Source: Paenibacillus brevis (GTDB lineage Bacteria; Bacillota; Bacilli; Paenibacillales; Paenibacillaceae). From it: a DNA stretch of 64,000 bases. The DNA lies in the NCBI RefSeq assembly GCF_018919145.1, contig NZ_JAHLQJ010000019.1, forward strand, positions 18,687 to 82,686, written 5' to 3'. Shown here in pieces: positions 24,481 to 33,128 of this stretch (positions are counted from its first letter, which is position 1; every line of letters begins with the position of its first letter). The notes below the pieces were generated by a model. It ran no database searches. It saw only the letters and a list, made by a program, of their open reading frames with translations, and was not told where the DNA came from. The position numbers and the translations under genes are program-made.

Positions 24481-25488
24481 ATGGCTGTAGAAATGCCTTT
24501 TGAAGCGCCTCTCGCTCAATTAAGAGATAAGATCCGGGAACTGGAGCAGTTCGGTCAGGAAAAGGGAATTGATTTCAGCGAGGAAATTGCCCGCCTGGAA
24601 GAGAGATACAAGAAGCTGGAGGAGGAAATCTACAGCAATATTTCCCCTTCGCAGAAGATGCATCTGGCCCGACACCATCAGCGTCCGACATCCCTGGATC
24701 TGATCGGGCTGATCTTTGAGGATTATATGGAGCTTCATGGAGACCGTCTGTTCGGAGATGACCTGGCTGTGGTCGGAGGTCTTGCTAAATTGGACGGTGT
24801 TCCGGTTACTGTGCTGGGGCAACAGCGCGGCAAGGATACGAAGGATAATATTGCCCGCTTCTTCGGCAGTGCCCATCCTGAGGGCTTTCGCAAGGCGTTG
24901 AGATTAATGCGTCAGGCGGACAAGTTTGGACGGCCGATCATTACGTTTATCGATACCAAAGGCGCTTATCCGGGCATTACCGCGGAGGAGAGAGGGCAGT
25001 CGGAAGCGATCGCCCGCAACCTGCTGGAAATGGCCAAACTTCGTGTGCCTGTAATCTGTGTGGTTATCGGGGAAGGCGGCAGCGGCGGCGCGCTTGCTCT
25101 CGGGGTTGGCAATCGGGTTCTTATGCTGGAGAATGCGATTTATTCGGTAATCTCTCCGAATGGAGCGGCATCTATTCTCTGGAAGGATGCATCCAAGGCT
25201 GATCAGGCTGCCGAAGCGATGAGAATTACAGCGCAGGATCTGCTCGAGATGGAAGTGATCGAGGAGATTGTGCCTGAGCCTAAGGGCGGAGCTCATCGAG
25301 ATTACGGGGAGGTAGCAGCAGCCATCAAGGAGCGTCTGCTGCGCCACTTGGAGGAACTGTCTGCACTTCATCCGGATGAGCTTGTAGAGGACCGTTACCG
25401 GAAGTTCCGTAAAATCGGTGAATTTGAGGAGCAAAAAAAATCGGCTGAAATGCCGATAATAGATACTGTAACGGCAGGCAATGACTAA
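24481..25488 (+). CDS. accA: Acetyl-CoA carboxylase carboxyltransferase alpha subunit
   Basis: This 335-residue partner of AccD has a helical N-terminus (about 1-60), then the carboxyltransferase fold with [48 protein letters not shown], the oxyanion segment [17 protein letters not shown], and a helical C-terminal extension. It is directly coupled to accD (GGGGGAGTGTAGG ATG). In B. subtilis pfkA comes next; here the next gene is pyk and no pfkA is present. Confidence 0.97.
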   Translation: MAVEMPFEAPLAQLRDKIRELEQFGQEKGIDFSEEIARLEERYKKLEEEIYSNISPSQKMHLARHHQRPTSLDLIGLIFEDYMELHGDRLFGDDLAVVGGLAKLDGVPVTVLGQQRGKDTKDNIARFFGSAHPEGFRKALRLMRQADKFGRPIITFIDTKGAYPGITAEERGQSEAIARNLLEMAKLRVPVICVVIGEGGSGGALALGVGNRVLMLENAIYSVISPNGAASILWKDASKADQAAEAMRITAQDLLEMEVIEEIVPEPKGGAHRDYGEVAAAIKERLLRHLEELSALHPDELVEDRYRKFRKIGEFEEQKKSAEMPIIDTVTAGND

Positions 25489-25522
25489 TATACAGCAAAG
25501 ACTGTTACAATATGAGAAACTT

Positions 25523-25543
25523 CCTATACAAATGTAGGTTTTT
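25523..25543 (+). terminator. Weak candidate terminator after accA
   Basis: CCTATA and TGTAGG (25523-25538) form a 6-bp stem with a CAAA loop, followed by five T. It is short and may only partly separate accDA from pyk. Confidence 0.4.
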
Positions 25544-25607
25544 GTAGTAAATTTAGTTGTTGGAAAAGATATTATATAGAGAAAAAATTTATACGGAGGA
25601 AACCCAA

Positions 25608-27029
25608 ATGCGCAAAACAAAAATCGTATGTACTATCGGTCCTTCTAGTGAATCGTTAGAGAACATCAAGAAGCTGATTATGGCCGGAATGAACGTCGCT
25701 CGCCTTAACTTCTCCCACGGAGATTACGAGGAGCATGGTGGACGGATCAAGACGATCCGCCAGGCGAGTGCAGAGCTGGGGAAATCAATCGCCATACTGT
25801 TGGACACAAAAGGTCCTGAAATCCGCACAGGCAAGCTGAAAGAAGAGCCAATCGAGCTCGAGCAGGACGAACTTATCACTTTGACAACGGAAGAGATTCT
25901 CGGTGACAAAGACCGCATCTCCATTACTTATTCGGATCTTCCGAATGATGTTGAAGTTGGTTCGACAATCCTGATCGACGACGGCCTGATCGGTCTGACT
26001 GTTCTGGATATTCAAGGAACCGAAATCAAGTGCCGTATCGTAAACGGCGGTACGATCAAGAGTAAAAAAGGCGTAAATGTACCCGGCGTTAACATTTCCC
26101 TGCCAGGCATCACCGAGAAAGATGCTAACGATATCAAGTTTGGGATCGAGCAAGGCGTCGATTTTATTGCCGCTTCCTTCGTTCGTAAAGCTAGCGACGT
26201 ACTTGAAATTCGTGAACTTCTTGAGAAGAACAACGCCACCCAAATTCATATCATCTCCAAGATTGAGAACCAGCAAGGTGTAGACAACCTGGACGAAATC
26301 CTGGAAGTTTCCGACGGCCTTATGGTTGCTCGTGGCGACCTCGGCGTTGAAATCCCTGCTGAAGATGTGCCGTTGGCACAAAAACGCATGATCGAAAAAT
26401 GTAACCGTGCCGGCAAGCCTGTTATCACGGCTACACAAATGCTCGATTCGATGCAACGCAACCCGCGTCCTACACGCGCTGAAGCGAGTGACGTGGCTAA
26501 TGCGATCTTTGACGGAACAGATGCGATCATGCTGTCCGGCGAGACGGCTGCAGGGAAATACCCTGTTGAATCCGTTCTGACAATGTCCCGTATTGCTGAA
26601 AAAGCAGAATCCGCACTTGAATACCGTGAGATTTTCATTAAGCAAAGCAATGCGCAACAAACAACTGTAACTGAAGCGATCAGCCAATCCGTAGCCAATT
26701 CGGCACTGGAATTGAACGCGAAAGCGATCATTTCTTCGACGGAAACCGGCTATACTGCTCGTATGGTATCGAAGTATCGTCCAAAGGCGCCGATTATTGC
26801 GGTTACTACCGAAGAATCAACCATGCGTCGTCTTGCACTGAACTGGGGTGTTACTCCGGTTAAGGGTCAGATCGCAACCTCTACGGATGAAATGTTCGAT
26901 TATGCAATGAAGGGCGGATTGGATTCCGGGCTTGTCAAAGAAGGAGATCTGGTTGTCATTACAGCCGGTATTCCGCTTGGACGTTCCGGTTCGACCAACC
27001 TGGTTAAGATCGGTCAAATCCGTAAATAA
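25608..27029 (+). CDS. pyk: Pyruvate kinase
   Basis: This 473-residue enzyme converts phosphoenolpyruvate and ADP to pyruvate and ATP. It starts [16 protein letters not shown] with GGAGG eight bases upstream; the open frame from 25557 lacks a ribosome site. Key motifs are [27 protein letters not shown], the catalytic-lysine strand [11 protein letters not shown], the [14 protein letters not shown] metal site, and ATQMLDSM. The C-terminal allosteric domain ends at LVKIGQIRK. It lacks the extra C-terminal PEP-utiliser-like domain that makes Bacillus Pyk about 585 residues. Confidence 0.97.
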   Translation: MRKTKIVCTIGPSSESLENIKKLIMAGMNVARLNFSHGDYEEHGGRIKTIRQASAELGKSIAILLDTKGPEIRTGKLKEEPIELEQDELITLTTEEILGDKDRISITYSDLPNDVEVGSTILIDDGLIGLTVLDIQGTEIKCRIVNGGTIKSKKGVNVPGVNISLPGITEKDANDIKFGIEQGVDFIAASFVRKASDVLEIRELLEKNNATQIHIISKIENQQGVDNLDEILEVSDGLMVARGDLGVEIPAEDVPLAQKRMIEKCNRAGKPVITATQMLDSMQRNPRPTRAEASDVANAIFDGTDAIMLSGETAAGKYPVESVLTMSRIAEKAESALEYREIFIKQSNAQQTTVTEAISQSVANSALELNAKAIISSTETGYTARMVSKYRPKAPIIAVTTEESTMRRLALNWGVTPVKGQIATSTDEMFDYAMKGGLDSGLVKEGDLVVITAGIPLGRSGSTNLVKIGQIRK

Positions 27030-27046
27030 TTGCTGCTATTACAATC

Positions 27047-27090
27047 AAAGCAATGGGAAGCCTGGCAACAGGCTATCCCGTTGCTTTTTT
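27047..27090 (+). terminator. Intrinsic terminator after pyk
   Basis: AAAGCAATGGGA pairs with TCCCGTTGCTT around an internal AGCCTG/CAGGCT hairpin, followed by a run of T ending at 27090. Confidence 0.9.
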
Positions 27091-27223
27091 ACTCTAAATA
27101 AGTTAAACATAGAGACATCGGTGAGATAGGATAGAAGTATGAAGTGTCCATACGTTTGTCCCCTAGAATGGAGTCATTAGTTCAACTTATAATAGGGGTA
27201 TGATAAACAAGAGGAGCGGCGTG

Positions 27224-27640
27224 ATGTATATTAGTGAGCTTGAGATTAAACCGAAGTATTTTGAGTTTGATATGATGGGAATTATATACCATGCTCACTA
27301 CCTGGGCTGGTTTGAAGCCGGGCGAACGAAGCTGATCGAGGACTTGGGATTGAATTATATTCACATGGAACAGGCCGGATATATATCCCCGGTGCAGGAG
27401 ATGAAGGTGGAGTACAGAAAAGGAATCCGCTATGGGGATGAGGTGCTTCTTCGTACCTGGATCAAGGAGAATGGCGGCGTAAAGACCGTGTACAGCTATG
27501 AAGTGCTGAATGGACAAGGCGAATTGTGCGTACTGGGAAACTCTGTCCATTATGTGGTCAGACGCGAGGATTTCAAGCCCGTTCAATTCAAAAAGACATT
27601 TCCCGACTGGTACGCCAGATTTGCGGAGGCTAGCGAGTAA
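27224..27640 (+). CDS. Acyl-CoA thioesterase, 4-HBT/YbgC family
   Basis: This 138-residue hotdog protein from ATG 27224 (AGGAG seven bases upstream) has the 4-hydroxybenzoyl-CoA thioesterase signature DMMGIIYHAHYLGWFEAGR, with the catalytic aspartate, followed by VEYRKGIRYGDEVLLRTWI. Proteins of this family hydrolyse short- or medium-chain acyl-CoA thioesters. The natural substrate is not predictable. A TATAAT hexamer at 27188-27193 may be its promoter -10, without a good -35. Confidence 0.85.
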   Translation: MYISELEIKPKYFEFDMMGIIYHAHYLGWFEAGRTKLIEDLGLNYIHMEQAGYISPVQEMKVEYRKGIRYGDEVLLRTWIKENGGVKTVYSYEVLNGQGELCVLGNSVHYVVRREDFKPVQFKKTFPDWYARFAEASE

Positions 27641-27739
27641 ATTTTGATTATCGGGAATCAACAAGGTACAATACTCCTTAAGGCGATATACAGCGCCGAA
27701 ACTTGAATGCATGCATGATGCTGGAAAAGGAGTTAACCT

Positions 27740-28132
27740 ATGCGGAAATGGATAGCCTTGCTGATCGTTATTGTTCCGGTCGTTGAGTTCTGGGGATACG
27801 CATTCGTTGCGGACAGACTCGGACTTGGGAAGACGATCTTTCTAACGTTGGCTACCTCGGTCATTGGCGGTTTGATGATGCAGTTTGAAGGAAGAAAGGT
27901 AATGGCCGACGCGAAGTCGCAGATTAACGGCGGTCAGGTTCCCGGGAAAATGGCGATTGACGGGATGTGCGTCTTTGCTGGCGGGATGATGCTTCTGCTT
28001 CCGGGATTTGTAACGGATGTACTCGGATTTATTCTGGTATTTCCATTGACACGCCCGCTCTGCCGCGCCCTGCTGATGAAATGGATCGGGAAAAAGCTGA
28101 AGGATGGTACGATAACATTTTATCGTCGTTGA
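27740..28132 (+). CDS. fxsA: FxsA family membrane protein
   Basis: This 130-residue membrane protein matches FxsA (YtzA in B. subtilis): an N-terminal hydrophobic helix with VPVVEFWGYAFVADRLG, a second segment TIFLTLATSVIGGLMM, then MAIDGMCVFAGGMMLLLPGFVTDVLGFILVFP and a basic tail. FxsA overproduction relieves exclusion of phage T7 by the F plasmid in E. coli; its normal role is unknown. AAAAGGAG precedes the ATG. It occupies the same place after pyk and before ytvI as in B. subtilis. Confidence 0.87.
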   Translation: MRKWIALLIVIVPVVEFWGYAFVADRLGLGKTIFLTLATSVIGGLMMQFEGRKVMADAKSQINGGQVPGKMAIDGMCVFAGGMMLLLPGFVTDVLGFILVFPLTRPLCRALLMKWIGKKLKDGTITFYRR

Positions 28133-28185
28133 CTTATTGATCATCATCGTTTATAAATATAAAAACGTGAATTTTCATAATCTAA

Positions 28186-28398
28186 GTTCAAAAAAGTCAG
28201 CTTTTCAGCACCGAGAAGGTTGCGAGAACCCGAAGAAGGAGGAACGGAGTGTAGGCAAAACCTACATGAGCAAAATGCTTCCAAAGGAAGCATACCTCGT
28301 AAGCATCCGCTCGGACTTCTAGGGTGAGCGCAAGATTCGATGTCGAATCAACCGCATGAATTACTTTGTGATCAAAAGATGACTTTTTGAAAACCTCT
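28186..28398 (+). repeat. Dispersed intergenic repeat, long copy B
   Basis: It begins GTTCAAAAAAGTCAGC and ends CAAAAGATGACTTTTTGAAA ACCTCT, and matches copy A at 13471-13645 along most of its length. Relative to copy A it has about 38 extra bases (roughly 28270-28308) containing the hairpin ATGCTTCC/GGAAGCAT. It fills the space between fxsA and the argS T-box leader. Confidence 0.87.
28266..28322 (+). other. Possible 18-codon ORF inside repeat copy B
   Basis: ATG AGC AAA ATG ... GAC TTC TAG encodes 18 residues, MSKMLPKEAYLVSIRSDF. A small hairpin (GTAGG CAAAA CCTAC) sits directly before the ATG, and AAGGAGGAACGG lies just upstream of the hairpin. Copy A has the same layout but only a 7-codon frame, which argues against a conserved product. 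I list it because it is embedded in a conserved element, not because translation is shown. Confidence 0.2.
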
Positions 28399-28404
28399 AT
28401 AAGC

Positions 28405-28650
28405 ACTATCGAGGAACGGGACAGTAGCTGATCTATAGTCTATTCAAGCGAGCCGGGAGGGTGGAAGCCGGTATGGACAGGGTGAGCGAAGCGGGCCCGG
28501 GAGATGGTTTGCCGAACGAATCCCTCAAGTAGGTAAATCCGGCACTGGCCGTTATCCAGCAGAGTGACCGGAGCTGTTGTCCGGTACTTAGAGTGGCACC
28601 GCGGGAACTTCAAGTCTCTCGTCTCTTTTTAGAGGCGGGGGCTTTTTTTA
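28405..28650 (+). promoter_or_regulatory. T-box leader of argS
   Basis: The leader has the T-box sequence AGAGTGGCACCGCGG at about 28590-28604, which pairs with the acceptor end of uncharged tRNA. Stem I features are an AGTA (loop E type) 5' side and an apical CCGGGAGGGTGGAAGCCGG hairpin. On the 3' side GAA is followed after one base by CGG (28492-28494). By position CGG would be the specifier codon, an arginine codon, which fits the downstream argS. A terminator follows at 28614-28649. T-boxes allow readthrough when the cognate tRNA is uncharged. The T-box call is firm; the specifier assignment is inferred by alignment of motifs. Confidence 0.93.
28614..28649 (+). terminator. T-box-controlled terminator
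   Basis: CTCTCGTCTCT pairs fully (with G-T pairs) with AGAGGCGGGGG around a short T loop and is followed by seven T at 28643-28649. Confidence 0.88.
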
Positions 28651-28672
28651 TTTTGGAGAGGGTGACTAATGA

Positions 28673-30403
28673 ATGAAGAAGTTGCAAAGGGCTGTGGCTG
28701 ACAAGCTACATGAATGGCTAGAAGGAATCGCGGCGGAAGAAATACTGAAGTTGATGGAAATTCCCTCCGATGCTTCAAAGGGGGATCTGTCGCTGCCCTG
28801 CTTCAAGCTGAGCAAGATGCTGCGCAAAGCTCCTCAGGAGATTGCTGCTCAGCTGGCGGATGCAATCAATGGTTCCATGGATCCGCAATCGGGAATTGCC
28901 CATGCTGAATCGCTGTCGGGTTACCTGAACATTTACTTGGATTCCAAGGTGATCACACCGGGTGTTTTGCGGGATATATTGGATAGCGGCGAAGGATACG
29001 GCTCCCATCAGGAGGGGAATGGAAAGACGATCGTTGTTGATTTCTCTTCTCCAAACGTAGCGAAGCCGTTTCATGTCGGACATTTGCGTTCAACTGTAAT
29101 TGGCGGTGCGCTCGTCCGTATTTTCAAATTCATGGGGTATGAGTGTATCGGCATTAATCATCTTGGGGACTGGGGGACCCAATTCGGCAAGCTGGTTGTC
29201 GCCTATCGTCAGTGGGGGGATCCGGGAAGGCTGGAGCAGGGGGCTATTGACGAACTGCTTAGGCTGTATGTCAGGTTCCATGAAGAAGCAGAGCGCCGCC
29301 CTGAGCTGGAGGATGAGGCGAGAGCGGTCTTTGCCCGAATGGAGCAGGGGGATTCAGAGATGCTGGAGCAATGGAAGTGGTTCGTAGAGCTCAGCCTGTC
29401 TGAATTCAACCGGATTTATGAGTTGATGGGGACCTCATTCGATTCTATTACGGGAGAGAGCTTCTACAATGACAAGATGGGCCGGGTCATTACCGAGCTG
29501 CAGGATCGAGGGCTGCTGGAAGAGGACCAGGGAGCGATGCTCGTCCGGTTGGATGATTACAATATGTCTCCGGCATTAATGCTGAAGCAAGATGGCAGCT
29601 CGCTCTACCACACGCGTGATATCGCAGCGGCTTTATATCGAAAGGATACGTATCAATTTCATAAAGCGGTGTATGTAACGGATTATTCGCAAAGCCTGCA
29701 TTTCCGTCAATGGTTCAAGGTTGTAGAGCTTATGGGTTATCCGTGGGCTGATCAACTGGTGCATGTTCCGTTTGGCCGCGTCAGTCTGGAGGGAACAGGC
29801 TTTTCTACACGTAAAGGGAATATCGTGAAGCTGGAGGATTTGCTTCGGCAGACGATTGCCAAGGTTCATGAAATCATTGAGGAGAAGAATCCGTCACTGG
29901 AGTGCAAGGACGAGGTGGCAAGACAAGTCGGAGTAGGGGCAGTAATCTTTAACGATCTTAGCGCAAACCGGATTAAAGACATTGTATTTAATTGGGAGCA
30001 GGCGCTTAGCTTTGAAGGCGAGACAGGGCCCTATGTGCAGTACACATACGCACGCATCTGCAGTCTGCTTCGGAAGGGGCGTAAGGTATCGGAGGTTTTC
30101 TCCGGGAGTAGTAATTTGATTGAAGAGCTCCATTTGCCCGAGCCCGAGGAATACGCCTTGGTGAAGCAGCTATCTCTGTTTCCTCAATCGGTAGAGTCCG
30201 CTGCAGCAAAAATGGAGCCCTCGATCATATCGCGTTATCTTGTAGATACGGCGCAGGCCTTTAACCGGTTCTACCATCATTGTCCGGTCATGGATGCAGA
30301 GCGGAAGCTGCGCGATTCGAGATTGCTTCTGACGGAAGGTGTGCGCATCACTTTGTATAACGGCCTGAAGTTAATCGGCCTTCAAGCCCCCGAACGGATG
30401 TAA
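28673..30403 (+). CDS. argS: Arginyl-tRNA synthetase
   Basis: This 576-residue class I synthetase has an N-terminal Add-1 domain (about 1-110) that contacts the tRNA D-loop. The HIGH motif is in SPNVAKPFHVGHLRSTVIGG, the catalytic Rossmann fold follows, and the KMSKS position reads FSTRKGNIV, degenerate as is normal in ArgRS. A DALR anticodon-binding domain ends the protein (GPYVQYTYARICSLL and a closing GLKLIGLQAPERM). It charges tRNA-Arg in the cytosol. Expression should follow arginyl-tRNA charging through the T-box leader. Confidence 0.97.
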   Translation: MKKLQRAVADKLHEWLEGIAAEEILKLMEIPSDASKGDLSLPCFKLSKMLRKAPQEIAAQLADAINGSMDPQSGIAHAESLSGYLNIYLDSKVITPGVLRDILDSGEGYGSHQEGNGKTIVVDFSSPNVAKPFHVGHLRSTVIGGALVRIFKFMGYECIGINHLGDWGTQFGKLVVAYRQWGDPGRLEQGAIDELLRLYVRFHEEAERRPELEDEARAVFARMEQGDSEMLEQWKWFVELSLSEFNRIYELMGTSFDSITGESFYNDKMGRVITELQDRGLLEEDQGAMLVRLDDYNMSPALMLKQDGSSLYHTRDIAAALYRKDTYQFHKAVYVTDYSQSLHFRQWFKVVELMGYPWADQLVHVPFGRVSLEGTGFSTRKGNIVKLEDLLRQTIAKVHEIIEEKNPSLECKDEVARQVGVGAVIFNDLSANRIKDIVFNWEQALSFEGETGPYVQYTYARICSLLRKGRKVSEVFSGSSNLIEELHLPEPEEYALVKQLSLFPQSVESAAAKMEPSIISRYLVDTAQAFNRFYHHCPVMDAERKLRDSRLLLTEGVRITLYNGLKLIGLQAPERM

Positions 30404-30421
30404 TCTCTGCCTGCTGCCTGT

Positions 30422-31540
30422 TTAACGCAGCTTGCCTTCCATAATATAATTTCGAAGATCGCGCAGGAGACCGGCCCGGCTCATCGCGCCAAGCAGGATC
30501 AGGGCAGCCGGCCCTGCGATCAGGCCGAGGAAGCCGAATAGCTTCAAGCCGACAAACATGGAGATCATGGTCGGCAACGGATCCAATCCAACGCTGCTGG
30601 CCAGAATCTTCGGTTCAATGATCTGTCTTGCGATAATGATGACCCCGTACAACACGGCAAGGCCGATAGCCAGGGAAGTATCTCCTGTCATGAAGCAGTA
30701 AAGCAACCAGGGCAGCATGATGGTTCCTACGCCCAGGTAGGGGAGCAGATCGACGAATCCGATCATGATGGCATAAGTGAAGGCGGAATTGATGCCGAGC
30801 AGGAATAATCCGATCAGCACGATAAAGGCGGTCACGGATATGAGCACCAATTGCGCCCGGAAATAGCCGGACAAGGCTTGTTGAAGATCCAGCCATACCT
30901 CGCGAAAGCTTTTACGGAACCGTTCAGGGACCGTTTTTGCAAGCCAGGCCATGTTTCTAGACCATTGATTGCTGATGAAGAAGGCTGCGGTTAAAATAAC
31001 AACGAGCAGGATGCCCATGCTGGGGAGCGAGGTCAGCAATTGCAAAATTCCTCCGAGCAGTCCATTCAGAAGCCGGGTGATTGCTGATCCGACCGACTGG
31101 GCGGTTTGATCGATATTATTATGAATTGTCGTCTCATATCCGGGATTGTTCACAATAAATCGGTTAATCTCATTTATAATGTTATGAATACCGTCGCTCT
31201 GCGTCCAATCCACGAACCAGCTCTTCCACCGCATAATATGTCCATCGAGTGATTCGGCGAGGATGAGCAATTCCTTGACCATTCGGGTAATCGCAGCAGC
31301 AAGAACGATTCCTCCGCTTACGGCATAAATCAGAAGTGCTCCTGTGACGGCAAGCCACCTGGGAAATTTGAGAGACACCTGCAGCCAGCGAACTAATGGA
31401 TTGATCAGATAAGCAATCAGCCAGGCAATCAGGAACGGATAGATGATAGGGAGCAGCCAGATAAATCCGCCAACGAGAAGGGTAATACATAAAGTAACCC
31501 AAGTGCCGCGCATCATGCGTCTTGTCATCATGTGATCCAT
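30422..31540 (-). CDS. ytvI: Sporulation integral membrane protein YtvI (AI-2E transporter family)
   Basis: This 372-residue polytopic protein has the AI-2E/PerM family layout: two N-terminal helices (WVTLCITLLVGGFIWLLPIIYPFLIAWLIAYLI-type), a long amphipathic region (about 95-150), then membrane helices including the conserved FVDLLPYLGVGTIMLPW and GLKLFGFLGLIAGPA. AAGGAG lies nine bases before the ATG. B. subtilis ytvI lies at the same place between fxsA and citZ and is SigE-associated; transport activity is unproven. Here it is convergent with argS and divergent from citZ. Confidence 0.87.
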   Translation of the reverse strand: MDHMMTRRMMRGTWVTLCITLLVGGFIWLLPIIYPFLIAWLIAYLINPLVRWLQVSLKFPRWLAVTGALLIYAVSGGIVLAAAITRMVKELLILAESLDGHIMRWKSWFVDWTQSDGIHNIINEINRFIVNNPGYETTIHNNIDQTAQSVGSAITRLLNGLLGGILQLLTSLPSMGILLVVILTAAFFISNQWSRNMAWLAKTVPERFRKSFREVWLDLQQALSGYFRAQLVLISVTAFIVLIGLFLLGINSAFTYAIMIGFVDLLPYLGVGTIMLPWLLYCFMTGDTSLAIGLAVLYGVIIIARQIIEPKILASSVGLDPLPTMISMFVGLKLFGFLGLIAGPAALILLGAMSRAGLLRDLRNYIMEGKLR

Positions 31541-31582
31541 CTTATTTATCTCCTTCCATTCGTTGGTGGGGACAGGCTCCTC

Positions 31583-31612
31583 TTGACATTTTATTTTGCT
31601 TGCAAGTTATAT
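31583..31612 (+). promoter_or_regulatory. Candidate SigA promoter of citZ
   Basis: A perfect TTGACA at 31583-31588 is followed after 18 bp by TTATAT at 31607-31612. Transcription would give a leader of about 270 nt before citZ. Confidence 0.6.
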
Positions 31613-31660
31613 ATTCCGAAACAAATTTTATGTCGAAATGTGACATTTATCATTGCGACA

Positions 31661-31674
31661 AGAAAGCGATTACA
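31661..31674 (+). promoter_or_regulatory. Candidate cre (CcpA) site and dyad upstream of citZ
   Basis: AGAAAGCGATTACA matches the cre consensus TGWAANCGNTNWCA at all fixed positions except the first. It lies about 50 bp downstream of the predicted start site, where CcpA can block elongation. Just after it, TTTATC-TGGGT-GATAAA (31682-31698) is a perfect 6-bp dyad that could bind another repressor. B. subtilis citZ is repressed by CcpA and CcpC. Confidence 0.6.
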
Positions 31675-31846
31675 AAATTTATTTATCTGGGTGATAAAAT
31701 CATTTGATGATCCGAATGGGGAGGAACGTGTTCCCACGGTTTTAGAAATCCAGTATGATAAATTTAACATGTTACCAAGACAGTAATATTTCGTGAATTT
31801 TTACTGGCATGACGGATCCCAGACTCTGATTTAATTTAAGATGCGT

Positions 31847-31876
31847 GTTCAAAAATGACTTTTTGAATAACCTCTA
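31847..31876 (+). repeat. Short copy of the dispersed repeat
   Basis: GTTCAAAAA is joined directly to TGACTTTTTGAATAACCTCT, as if the interior had been deleted and only the two ends remained. It abuts the citZ ribosome site (AAAGGAGAG). Confidence 0.75.
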
Positions 31877-31892
31877 AAGGAGAGATGTTCAA

Positions 31893-33005
31893 ATGACGGC
31901 TACCAAAGGATTGGAAGGGATTGTAGCAGCAACTTCCTCCATCAGTTCGATTCATGACGGTGTGCTTGCGTACCGCGGCATTAATATTGACGATCTGGCC
32001 GAAAAGGCAAGCTATGAAGAGGCGGCTTATTTGTTATGGTACGGCAAGCTTCCCAATCGTGATCAGCTCTCTGAGCTGCAGGACCAATTGAACCGGTATG
32101 CCTCGGTTCCGGAAGCTGTACTGGCACAGATGAAGTTGTATCCTGCCGAGGCGAACACCATGGCTGTCTTGCGGACCTCCGTATCTGCTCTGGCGTTGTA
32201 CGATGAGCAAGCTAACGATAATTCCAGAGAAAGCAATCAATTGAAAGCTATTAAGCTGCAGGCCCAACTGCCGACACTGATTGCCGCTTTCGCCAGAATT
32301 CGTGAAGGAAAAGAACCGGTTGCTCCAAAGCAGGGTGTCTCCCTCTCTTATAATTTCCTGTATATGTTATCGGGAGAGGAGCCTGACCCGGTGGCGGTAA
32401 GAGCGCTTGACCAGGCCCTGGTTCTCCATGCCGATCATGAGCTGAATGCTTCAACCTTCTCGGCGCGAGTTACAATCGCCACGTTGTCGGATATTTACTC
32501 CGGTATTACTTCAGCGATCGGAACCTTGAAGGGGCCGCTGCACGGAGGTGCCAATGAAGCGGTTATGCAAATGCTGAGCGAGATCGGGACGCTCGATCAG
32601 GCAGAACCGTATATTCAGAAGAAGCTTGCCAATAAGGAAAAGATTATGGGCTTCGGTCATCGGGTCTACAAGAATGGAGATCCTCGTGCGAAGCATCTTC
32701 AGAAGATGTCGCGTCAGTTGGGATTGATGAGGGGAGATACCACCCTGTATGATATCTCCGTGAAGGTGGAGGAGCTTGTCACATCCCAAAAGGGGTTGAA
32801 GCCCAATGTCGATTTTTATTCGGCATCGGTCTATACCATGCTCGGCATTCCGCGGGATTTGTTCACGCCGATTTTTGCAATCAGCCGCCTGTCCGGCTGG
32901 ACTGCTCATGTGCTTGAACAGCTGGATGACAACCGTATTATTCGTCCGCGAGCCGAATATACGGGGGCCACAAATCAGCAGTACATTCCGATTGATTTGC
33001 GCTAG
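31893..33005 (+). CDS. citZ: Citrate synthase
   Basis: This 370-residue type II citrate synthase condenses acetyl-CoA and oxaloacetate to citrate. The active-site histidines are in GPLHGGANEAVM and GFGHRVYKNGDPRAKHL, and the catalytic aspartate is in PNVDFYSASVY. The length matches the short bacterial form without an N-terminal zinc extension. It heads the citZ-icd-mdh cluster as in B. subtilis. AAAGGAGAG precedes the start, and a promoter with a cre-like site lies in the 350-bp gap upstream. Confidence 0.96.
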   Translation: MTATKGLEGIVAATSSISSIHDGVLAYRGINIDDLAEKASYEEAAYLLWYGKLPNRDQLSELQDQLNRYASVPEAVLAQMKLYPAEANTMAVLRTSVSALALYDEQANDNSRESNQLKAIKLQAQLPTLIAAFARIREGKEPVAPKQGVSLSYNFLYMLSGEEPDPVAVRALDQALVLHADHELNASTFSARVTIATLSDIYSGITSAIGTLKGPLHGGANEAVMQMLSEIGTLDQAEPYIQKKLANKEKIMGFGHRVYKNGDPRAKHLQKMSRQLGLMRGDTTLYDISVKVEELVTSQKGLKPNVDFYSASVYTMLGIPRDLFTPIFAISRLSGWTAHVLEQLDDNRIIRPRAEYTGATNQQYIPIDLR

Positions 33006-33012
33006 GAAGAGA

Positions 33013-33034
33013 ACAACCCGGGAAACCGGGTTGT
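33013..33034 (+). other. GAAA-capped hairpin between citZ and icd
   Basis: ACAACCCGG (33013-33021) and CCGGGTTGT (33026-33034) form a perfect 9-bp stem with a GAAA tetraloop. There is no T tract, so it is more likely an RNA-stabilising or processing element than an efficient terminator. Confidence 0.65.
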
Positions 33035-33065
33035 CATTGTGATAAAATAAATTTTGAAGTAAATG

Positions 33066-33090
33066 AAAAGATGACTTTTTGAACAACCTC
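33066..33090 (+). repeat. Partial copy of the dispersed repeat
   Basis: AAAAGATGACTTTTTGAAC followed by AACCTC is identical to the 3' end of the long copies; no 5' part is present. It lies about 40 bp before icd. Confidence 0.75.
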
Positions 33091-33128
33091 AGGCACTACC
33101 AAATTTATATGAGGAGGAAACCATTGAC

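Noticed and set aside
25785..26687. 300-codon minus-strand frame inside pyk
   Set aside because: Shadow frame; pyk motifs are continuous on the other strand and there is no ribosome site.
28137..28322. 61-codon plus-strand frame running through repeat copy B
   Set aside because: Not conserved between repeat copies; only the short terminal part was kept as a low-confidence possibility.
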